A stretch of 36,475 bases of DNA, taken from NCBI GenBank assembly GCA_016842045.1, contig JAEVEY010000195.1, forward strand, positions 1-36,475. The letters run 5' to 3'. Both the position numbers and the translations under genes were made by a program. This document shows, in pieces, positions 30,853-36,475 of this stretch. Every line of letters begins with the position of its first letter. Position 1 is the stretch's first letter. Below the pieces are notes generated by a model that searched no databases, was not told the origin of the DNA, and worked only from the letters and a program-made list of their open reading frames with translations. This DNA comes from Candidatus Thermoflexus sinensis. GTDB lineage: Bacteria > Chloroflexota > Anaerolineae > Thermoflexales > Thermoflexaceae.

Positions 30853-31928
30853 TGGCTTCCATCGAAGTCCGCCAGCTCTACAAGCGTTATGGACGGATCA
30901 CGGCCCTGCAGGGCCTGGATTTCTCCGTGAAGGATGGGGAGTTCTTCTGCCTGCTCGGGGCTCCGGGGGCAGGAAAAACCACCACGTTCCGGATCATCGC
31001 CGGCCTGGAGAAGCCCGATAGGGGGGAGGTATGGATTGGTGGAGAGTTGATGAACTCGATCCCTCCCCAGCGACGGGATGTGGCGATGGTTTTTGAGGAT
31101 GTCGCTCTTTACCCGCACATGTCAGCGTTTGATAACATCGCCCATCCCCTGCGCCTGCGTCGGCTTCCAGAAGAGGAGATCCGCCGCCGGGTTGGCGAGA
31201 TCGCTGAATTATTGCGGATTTCCCATTTGCTTCATCGCCTGCCCCACACCTACAGCGGCGGGGAGCGCCGTCGGGTCGCCATCGCCCGGGCGATGGTCCG
31301 CAGGCCCCGTGTCCTGCTCCTGGATCAGGCGTTTACAGATCTGGATGCAAAAATCCGCCAGGAGATGGCTGCAGAACTCAAGCGCCTGCAGCGAGAGACG
31401 GGCCAGACGATGATCTATGCCACCCATGACTTTGAAGAGGCGGTGGCTATGGCGGATCGCATCCTGGTGATGCGGGATGGGCGCGGGGTACAGGTCGACG
31501 AGCCCCAGGTTCTTTATGACCGGCCTGCAACCGCGTTCGTGGCCAGCTTTCTGGGAAGCCCGGGGATGAATCTCCTTCGCTGCCAGGCGATCCCGGAACC
31601 ACAAGGCACTCGCTTTGTGCATGCGGATTTCATGCTACTCTCCCCTGTTCAGCTTGGAGAAAACCGAGAGGTTCTTCTGGGCATCCGTCCTGAGCATCTC
31701 CAGATCCTTATGAGCCCGGCCCCCGGATCGGTAGAGGCAGAGGTCGAAATCATTCAGCCTTTGGGCCTGGAACGTATTGTGGATCTCCGGACCGGTCCAT
31801 TTGTGTTGAAAGCGATCGCTTCCATTGATCTGCCCTTGCAGCTGCGCCAGAGGGTGTGGCTGCTGTGGCCTTCGGAGCATCTCTTTGTTTTCGATGCTAC
31901 GACGGAGGAACGGATCTACCCGGGGTGA
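30852..31928 (+). CDS. CUT1-type ABC ATPase with altered Walker B and Q-loop (NBD2)
   Basis: This is a 358-residue MalK/UgpC-like ATPase. Walker A GAPGAGKTT (36-44), signature YSGGE (134-138), D-loop TDLDA (162-166) and H-loop His192 are present. The catalytic Glu after Walker B is Gln159 (VLLLDQA) and the Q-loop Gln is Glu82 (MVFEDVALY). These defects affect the ATP bound by this subunit, the same composite site that receives the degenerate signature of NBD1. Two distinct NBD genes are also known in rhizobial glycerol importers (GlpS/GlpT). The C-terminal TOBE domain is present. Confidence 0.93.
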   Translation: MASIEVRQLYKRYGRITALQGLDFSVKDGEFFCLLGAPGAGKTTTFRIIAGLEKPDRGEVWIGGELMNSIPPQRRDVAMVFEDVALYPHMSAFDNIAHPLRLRRLPEEEIRRRVGEIAELLRISHLLHRLPHTYSGGERRRVAIARAMVRRPRVLLLDQAFTDLDAKIRQEMAAELKRLQRETGQTMIYATHDFEEAVAMADRILVMRDGRGVQVDEPQVLYDRPATAFVASFLGSPGMNLLRCQAIPEPQGTRFVHADFMLLSPVQLGENREVLLGIRPEHLQILMSPAPGSVEAEVEIIQPLGLERIVDLRTGPFVLKAIASIDLPLQLRQRVWLLWPSEHLFVFDATTEERIYPG

Positions 31929-31940
31929 AGGAGGCTTCCC

Positions 31941-33113
31941 ATGATCGATGCCGCTCGACGGGAACGTCTGCTGGGGCTGATGCGAGAGGAAGGCTACGAC
32001 GCCCTGATCTGTCGTTTGCCCGAGCATGTGGTCTATCTGACCAACTACTGGCCCCATCACGGATTCTCTGTCGCCCTGATCACGCGTGATGGATATGTGG
32101 GGCTTCTCGTCCCTGAGATCGAGCTGGATTACACCGACCCGGAGTGGGCGGAGGTGATCCCCTTCGGGTGGGGGCTCCTGAAAGATCCGGATCTCTATAC
32201 TTCCTACCGCGAGCACTTGTCCAGGTTGCGTGATCGCCTGGGGTTGCATCGGTCTATTATCGGGATCGAACGCTCCGCCGAAGTTGTCGCCCCAACATAT
32301 CGTCATGCGGAGCCGGTGGTCCCTGCCGCCCCATGGCATGATCTGCTTGGCGAAGTGTTTCCCAACGCCACTTTAAAGGGGGCGGATGATCTGCTTGCGC
32401 GATCCCGTGCGGTCAAGACCTCCTATGAGATCGAACGGATCCGTCTTGCCAATGAGGTGGCCGCGATCGGACTAGCGCGACTCAAGGAGTTGGTCCTCCC
32501 GGGCCGGACCGAAGCTCAGGTCGGTGCGGCGATCGAAGCCGAGATTCGGGCGCGAGGGCCAGGATATCGTGGAGCGCGTCTGGTCCGCGCCTCTGCGGAG
32601 GTCTGCGCGGGTCCGGAGGGAAGCTATAAGGGCTACCTACTGGTTCCATCGACCCCGCGGGTTATTCAGGAGGGGGATCTGGTGATGGTGGAGCTGGCAA
32701 CTGTGGTAGATGGCTACTGGTCTGACCTCACCCGCGTTGTGGTAGCCGGCGAACCCAACCCTCGACAGCGGGAAATTTACGATCTGGTTCAACAGGCTCA
32801 GCAGGCAGCCATCCAGGCCATGCGCCCTGGAGTGCCCGCGGAAGCGGTTGATGCAGCAGCCCGCAAAGTTATCGAAGAGGCAGGATATGGGGTGTATTTC
32901 AACCATATCACCGGACATGGCGTGGGCTATCGCTATCACGAGTTCATCCCATTCCTTGCTCCAGGCGTTCGGACATCTCTGGAAGCTGGAATGGTATGCA
33001 CTGTTGAGCCTGGCGTCTATATCCCCGGATTCGGCGGGATCCGGATTGAAGACAATGTGGCGGTAACTCCTGGAGGACCTCAGGTTCTTTCTACCGCAGA
33101 CCGCACACTGTAG
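31941..33113 (+). CDS. M24-family Xaa-Pro peptidase-like protein
   Basis: This 390-residue protein has a creatinase N-terminal domain (about residues 1-140) and an M24 domain. Metal ligands compared with aminopeptidase P are: the first Asp replaced by Glu (VMVELATVVDGYWSD), second Asp kept (WSDLTR), His kept (GHGVGYRYHE), first Glu kept (CTVEPGVY) and second Glu kept (IRIEDNV). Four of five ligands with one conservative change suggest an active metallopeptidase or related C-N hydrolase. GGAGG precedes the ATG at 31941. It sits between an importer and sugar-acid enzymes, an odd place for a peptidase, and is the third M24 gene in the window. Confidence 0.9.
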   Translation: MIDAARRERLLGLMREEGYDALICRLPEHVVYLTNYWPHHGFSVALITRDGYVGLLVPEIELDYTDPEWAEVIPFGWGLLKDPDLYTSYREHLSRLRDRLGLHRSIIGIERSAEVVAPTYRHAEPVVPAAPWHDLLGEVFPNATLKGADDLLARSRAVKTSYEIERIRLANEVAAIGLARLKELVLPGRTEAQVGAAIEAEIRARGPGYRGARLVRASAEVCAGPEGSYKGYLLVPSTPRVIQEGDLVMVELATVVDGYWSDLTRVVVAGEPNPRQREIYDLVQQAQQAAIQAMRPGVPAEAVDAAARKVIEEAGYGVYFNHITGHGVGYRYHEFIPFLAPGVRTSLEAGMVCTVEPGVYIPGFGGIRIEDNVAVTPGGPQVLSTADRTL

Positions 33114-33121
33114 GAGGAGCC

Positions 33122-33751
33122 ATGGAGCCCATCCAGGCGATCCGGGAGAGCCGGGCTCTGATCATTATCCGGGGGGACTTCGGAGATCGGCTCGAAAATA
33201 TCACGCGGATTTTGGTAGAGGAAGGGTTCATGGCGATCGAGGTGGCCATGAATTCTCCTCACGCTTCAGAACAGATCACCCGGATCGCGCAAGTTTTCAA
33301 AGGCCGCGCCGCCATCGGCGCAGGGACAGTCCTTTCTGTTGAAGACGCACGGCGCGCACTGGAAGCAGGGGCCTGTTTCATCGTCAGCCCTCACATCGAT
33401 GAGTCTCTTCTCGCTTTCTGTCGGGAAAACAGGATCCCTGCTATTCCTGGAGCCTTTACTCCGTCAGAAATCTGGCGGGCATGGCAGAGGGGAGGTGCGA
33501 TGGTGAAGATCTTTCCAGCCATGCCCGCTGGTCCTGAATATCTGCGAAACCTGCGCGGACCTTTCCCGGATATCCCATTTCTCCCAACCGGGGGGATCAC
33601 TATTGAGAATGCCGTAGCCTTTCTCCGCGCAGGAGCGATCGCCGTGGGTATCGGAAGCGCGCTGGTAGGTCCCTATGTGATGGCCCCGGAGGGTCTGACC
33701 CAGCTTCGGGAAGCCTGCCGTCGCCTTTCCCGATCCCTGCGCGAGCTCTAA
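33122..33751 (+). CDS. 2-dehydro-3-deoxy-phosphogluconate/galactonate-type aldolase
   Basis: This is a 209-residue class I aldolase of the KDPG family, which cleaves KDPG or KDPGal to pyruvate and glyceraldehyde 3-phosphate. Schiff-base Lys129 lies in MVKIFPA, Glu40 in AIEVAMNSP, Arg17 in IIIRGD; IGAGTVL and PTGGI are also standard. The NSP, KIFP and GPEYLRNL features recall DgoA (KDPGal aldolase) more than the TLRTP of Eda. AGGAGG precedes the ATG. Together with the kinase gene downstream it completes conversion of a 2-keto-3-deoxy sugar acid to central metabolites. Confidence 0.92.
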   Translation: MEPIQAIRESRALIIIRGDFGDRLENITRILVEEGFMAIEVAMNSPHASEQITRIAQVFKGRAAIGAGTVLSVEDARRALEAGACFIVSPHIDESLLAFCRENRIPAIPGAFTPSEIWRAWQRGGAMVKIFPAMPAGPEYLRNLRGPFPDIPFLPTGGITIENAVAFLRAGAIAVGIGSALVGPYVMAPEGLTQLREACRRLSRSLREL

Positions 33752-33858
33752 AAGTCATTTCTTCCTGAGGTTTTGAGGCTGGGTGGACTGAGGGTCTCTG
33801 TCCCTGAAACTCAAAGGCAAAAAACCATAAGGCATTAAATCCGGCGAGGCGTCGACCA
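33752..33858 (+). other. Gap between aldolase and kinase genes
   Basis: This 107-base gap is larger than its neighbours. It is locally AT-richer before the kinase start (CATTAAAT). I found no promoter with proper spacing and no terminator. The kinase ribosome site is weak (GGCGAGG). Confidence 0.3.
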
Positions 33859-34809
33859 ATGCCAGATGTGGTGACTATTGGCGAGACATTATTGCGTTTA
33901 ACCGCACCGCCCGGGTTCGGTCTGGAGCAAACCGAGATCCTCCGGCTGGAGGTTGCTGGCGCGGAATCGAATGTGGCCATTGGTCTCTCGCGACTGGGGA
34001 TCTCCAGCGGCTGGATTTCGCGCCTGGTGAATAATCCTCTGGGACGACGGATTGCGAACAAAATCCGCGAGCATGGTGTGGATGTATCGCGAGTGATCTG
34101 GACCTCTGAAGGGCGGGTGGGATTGTATTACCTGGAGCTCGGGCAACCTCCTCGCCCCTATCAGGTGATTTACGATCGGGCCGGTTCGGCCTTCTCTCAG
34201 ATCGACCCTGAGGAGGTGGATTGGAATTACATCCGCCAGGCCCGGTTGATTCACCTCACCGGGATCACTCCCGCTTTAAGCCTGAACTGCTATCGCCTGA
34301 TCTGCCGGGCAATTCAGGAGGCGCAATCCGCAGGCCTGAAAATCTCATTCGATGTGAATTATCGTTCTAAATTGTGGTCCCCTGAGGCTGCCCGCCAGGC
34401 CATCCAGCCGCTCCTGCCTGCTATTGATGTGTTATTCTGCACCACACAGGAAGCCATCCACGTTCTTGGATGGAACGGGGACCCGGAAACCATATTGCGT
34501 GAGGCGGCTCAACGCTATCCGAGGATGACCATTGTGCTCACCCTGGAAGAGGGTGGGGCTCTTCTCTGGTATGAGGGTCAGATCTACACGCAACCAGGCT
34601 ATCCCCTCGAGCCTATCGATCGGGTAGGCGCTGGCGATGCTATGGTGGCCGGTTTCCTCACCGGGTTCCTCCATGGGGATCCCTTGCGCGGGCTGGCCTA
34701 TGGCGTGGCCTATGCAGCCCTGAAGCATACCTTCATCGGTGATATTGCATGGTGCAATCAGTCGGACCTGGAGCAACTGATCCACAACCAGCAGGCTCGC
34801 TGGCGTTAA
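33859..34809 (+). CDS. PfkB-family sugar kinase, 2-keto-3-deoxygluconate kinase-like
   Basis: This 316-residue ribokinase-fold enzyme has the N-terminal GETLLRLTAPPG, the GAESNVAIGLSRLG substrate motif, SFDVNYRSKLWS (which in KdgK contacts the 2-keto-3-deoxy acid) and the C-terminal DRVGAGDAM with catalytic Asp260. It should phosphorylate KDG or KDGal for the aldolase encoded just upstream. The last part (DIAWCNQSDLEQLI) matches the family ending. The start is ATG 33859 with a weak upstream GGCGAGG. It is followed by the SDR gene after about 20 bases. Confidence 0.9.
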   Translation: MPDVVTIGETLLRLTAPPGFGLEQTEILRLEVAGAESNVAIGLSRLGISSGWISRLVNNPLGRRIANKIREHGVDVSRVIWTSEGRVGLYYLELGQPPRPYQVIYDRAGSAFSQIDPEEVDWNYIRQARLIHLTGITPALSLNCYRLICRAIQEAQSAGLKISFDVNYRSKLWSPEAARQAIQPLLPAIDVLFCTTQEAIHVLGWNGDPETILREAAQRYPRMTIVLTLEEGGALLWYEGQIYTQPGYPLEPIDRVGAGDAMVAGFLTGFLHGDPLRGLAYGVAYAALKHTFIGDIAWCNQSDLEQLIHNQQARWR

Positions 34810-34829
34810 ATCCTCAAGGAGGCATGGCC

Positions 34830-35603
34830 ATGCGGCTGAAAGATAAAGTGGCCATCGTAACAGGCGGGGCAATGGGTATCGGCAAAGGGATCGTGACGGT
34901 CTTCGCCCGCGAAGGGGCGAAGGTGGTCATTGCCGATGTCAACGAAGAGGCAGGGCGAGCGACTGAGAAGGAATTGCGTGATCAGGGGTTTGAAGTTTTC
35001 TTCGTCCGCTGCGATGTATCCAGCGAGGAAGATGTGAAGGCTATGATCCAGAAAACTATTGAGCGCTATGGAGCCCTTCACATCCTGGTCAACAACGCCG
35101 GGATTGGGGTGTATAAGAGCATCACCGAAGCAACCCGGGAGGAATTCGAGCGCTGCCTTGCTGTGAACCTGGTGGGCCCCTTCCTGTGCTCCAAATACGC
35201 TATCCCTCACATTAAGGCCTCCGGCGGTGGGAGCATCATCAATATCGCTTCCGTTCATGCCGTTCAGAATGTGGGTGGAACGGCGCCTTACGCTGCCTCC
35301 AAAGGCGGGCTGGCGGCCCTGACACGAGCTGCGGCGATCGATGTGGCTCGGGACAACATCCGGGTAAACGCCATCTGTCCAGGATGGATCGATACCCCCC
35401 TGGTGCGAGGGATCTTCGCTTCCTCGCCGGATCCGGAGGGGATGCGTCGTCAGGTGGAACGCCGTCAGTTGCTGGGCCGTCTGGGGACGCCAGAAGACGT
35501 GGGCTACGCTGCGCTCTTCCTGGCCAGTGATGAGTCCTCGTATATCACTGGTTCCCTGCTCTTTGTGGATGCGGGGATGACAGCCCAGCTGGAGACGTGG
35601 TAA
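34830..35603 (+). CDS. SDR-family dehydrogenase (classical)
   Basis: This 257-residue NAD(P)-dependent short-chain dehydrogenase has the cofactor motif TGGAMGIG (11-18), Asp36 at the end of the second strand (ADVN, favouring NAD), NNAG, and the catalytic Ser141-Tyr154-Lys158. GRLGTPEDVGYAALFLASDES and the C-terminal VDAGMTAQ are typical. AGGAGG lies seven bases before the ATG at 34830; ATG 34824 is too close to it. In this context it may oxidise a sugar, polyol or sugar acid feeding the KDG steps, like gluconate 5-dehydrogenase or KduD. Substrate is inferred. Confidence 0.92.
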   Translation: MRLKDKVAIVTGGAMGIGKGIVTVFAREGAKVVIADVNEEAGRATEKELRDQGFEVFFVRCDVSSEEDVKAMIQKTIERYGALHILVNNAGIGVYKSITEATREEFERCLAVNLVGPFLCSKYAIPHIKASGGGSIINIASVHAVQNVGGTAPYAASKGGLAALTRAAAIDVARDNIRVNAICPGWIDTPLVRGIFASSPDPEGMRRQVERRQLLGRLGTPEDVGYAALFLASDESSYITGSLLFVDAGMTAQLETW

Positions 35604-35614
35604 AGAGCTTCTTC

Positions 35615-35634
35615 TGTCCCCCATCAGGGGGTCA
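35615..35634 (+). terminator. Small stem-loop after the SDR gene
   Basis: CCCCC-ATCA-GGGGG (35618-35631) extends to TG/CA across one mismatch. It lies 11 bases past the SDR stop and has no U-tract. The G-run also serves as the only ribosome-site candidate for the next gene, so the hairpin could mask it. Confidence 0.35.
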
Positions 35635-35639
35635 CATCC

Positions 35640-36251
35640 ATGGCTGCCTGTCAGCTTTTGCAGGGAGCTCCTTCCATTTTGCGCTTATCGCCCGAGCAGA
35701 TCCAGATCACGCGTTGGTGCCCGGCTTGCCAGGCCCCCACCGCAGTGATCCATCAACGGCGGATCCGCCGTGTCTGGGATTTAACGCCAGTGCTGCTGGA
35801 GCAAATCCGCTTTCGATGTAAGCGATGCGGGATGACCTGGACAGCTCAGCCGGAGATGGTCGAGACAGGCCAGCAGCGAAGTCGGAAGCTTCGAGCCCTG
35901 GGGGTGCTTCTCTATCTGGCGGGTTTCTCGGGAGCCGCTGCGGCTTTTATACTGCGCAATCTGGGCATCCGTATTTCGGCGGCTACCATCTATCGAGATG
36001 TGCAGAGCCATCGAAGGCGAATTGGAGATCGAACCTGGGAACAATGGCGACGGGCCCTCCAGGAGAGGCAGGTGGAAGTTCGAGCATCTCCCTTCCGTCA
36101 TGAAAGGAGGAATGTCGCTTCGGAGGCTCTGATCTTTCCAGCAGGTCATCTGATGCTTGAATTAACTTTCGTCCGCTCCCCGTGCTTGGACTCGTTTCTT
36201 CGGATGCTTCCACAGGAACTTCTGGGAAAAGTCTATGGAGCTTTGCTCTAA
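35640..36251 (+). CDS. Zinc-ribbon/HTH protein resembling a transposase N-terminus
   Basis: This 203-residue protein has a treble-clef or zinc-ribbon pair, WCPAC (near residue 27) and RCKRCGMTW (near 59). A helical HTH-like segment follows (about 85-125, LGVLLYLAGFSGAAAAFILR and ISAATIYRDVQSH), resembling the DNA-binding N-terminal half of ISL3-like transposases. No DDE catalytic region is recognisable; the remaining 80 residues are basic, then hydrophobic. It is either a truncated transposase or a domesticated DNA-binding protein. I see no terminal inverted repeats. The start is uncertain. Confidence 0.6.
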   Translation: MAACQLLQGAPSILRLSPEQIQITRWCPACQAPTAVIHQRRIRRVWDLTPVLLEQIRFRCKRCGMTWTAQPEMVETGQQRSRKLRALGVLLYLAGFSGAAAAFILRNLGIRISAATIYRDVQSHRRRIGDRTWEQWRRALQERQVEVRASPFRHERRNVASEALIFPAGHLMLELTFVRSPCLDSFLRMLPQELLGKVYGALL

Positions 36252-36331
36252 GGAAAAGCTGGGGGTGGCAGCCTCGCGGCCCACTCTCAAAATCCCATGG
36301 GGAGATGGTTACCCGGTTACGCGATGTGTGT

Positions 36332-36352
36332 GACGGTGGGTTTTCCACCGTC
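36332..36352. terminator. Stem-loop between convergent genes
   Basis: GACGGTGG (36332-36339) and CCACCGTC (36345-36352) pair around a GTTTT loop. It lies between the end of the zinc-ribbon gene and the end of the partial minus-strand gene, 12 bases beyond the latter's stop, so it could serve both. There is no U-tract on either strand. Confidence 0.42.
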
Positions 36353-36364
36353 GCAAGATACAGC

Positions 36365-36475
36365 TCATCGGTGGAGCGAGGCGGCCATTCGACGCCAGGT
36401 GTGCCGCCGGCCGCGGATCGCGATGGAGAGCGTGTAGATGTTCTCCGGGAAAGCGATGCCCATGAGCCCTGCATC
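36365..36475 (-). CDS. Partial unknown gene, C-terminal end
   Basis: A minus-strand frame is open from the window edge to a TGA at 36365-36367. It gives 36 residues including GLMGIAFPENIYTLSIAIRG and ending in a basic WRRMAASLHR. The composition looks protein-like, and a stem-loop follows its stop. The family is not recognisable from this fragment. Confidence 0.4.
   Translation of the reverse strand, partial: DAGLMGIAFPENIYTLSIAIRGRRHTWRRMAASLHR

Overview
The window looks like a chromosomal catabolic region of a thermophilic, moderately GC-rich bacterium, most likely Chloroflexota (Thermoflexus/Anaerolineae-like). This is an inference. It rests on the base composition, the long Thr/Pro linkers that follow the lipoprotein cysteines of both binding proteins, the very tight gene spacing and the family content. 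I saw no rRNA, tRNA, CRISPR array or complete insertion sequence.

The layout is two long, divergently transcribed gene runs meeting at about 24.4-24.8 kb. Leftward (minus strand, about 24.4 kb down to 0.2 kb) the order is: a FadR-type GntR regulator, a 3-hydroxyisobutyrate-dehydrogenase-like reductase, 2-oxoacid dehydrogenase E1-alpha and E1-beta, an M24 peptidase-family gene with an in-frame TAG at codon 14, the E2 acyltransferase, an aldehyde dehydrogenase, a Liv-type ABC importer (binding protein, LivG, LivF, LivH, LivM), two half-size EamA membrane proteins, an ACMSD-type amidohydrolase, a cupin, a phytoene-desaturase-like flavoprotein, an alpha/beta hydrolase resembling 2,6-dihydroxypseudooxynicotine hydrolase, a creatinase-like M24 protein without metal ligands, another cupin, and a molybdenum hydroxylase set (CoxG-, CoxM-, CoxL- and CoxS-like). 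Together this reads as uptake and stepwise oxidation of an organic acid or N-containing (possibly heterocyclic) compound ending in an acyl-CoA-forming dehydrogenase. The substrate cannot be read from the sequence.

Rightward (plus strand, 24.8-35.6 kb) the order is: an IclR regulator, an RraA/HMG-aldolase-like protein, a Tat-exported lipoprotein binding protein, two CUT1-type permeases, two different ABC ATPases, a third M24 protein, a KDPG/KDPGal-type aldolase, a PfkB-type 2-keto-3-deoxygluconate kinase and an SDR dehydrogenase. This fits import and degradation of a sugar, polyol or sugar acid. A zinc-ribbon/HTH protein resembling a transposase N-terminus and a partial convergent gene close the window.

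The divergent control region can be read in detail. The GntR promoter (TTGACA-N17-TATCCT, minus strand) has a TGGT-N3-ACCA dyad directly downstream of its -10 box. The IclR promoter (TTGACG-N17-TAAGAT, plus strand) has a TGTTCCA-N5-TGGAACA dyad between the transcription start and the start codon. Both suggest autoregulation.

The most notable observations are three. In the CUT1 ABC ATPase pair, all motif defects fall on one of the two composite ATP sites. The M24 gene is interrupted by a single amber codon. The three M24 paralogs retain different subsets of the metal ligands. Strong intercistronic stem-loops without U-tracts recur, including a perfect 38-bp palindrome between the binding-protein and permease genes.
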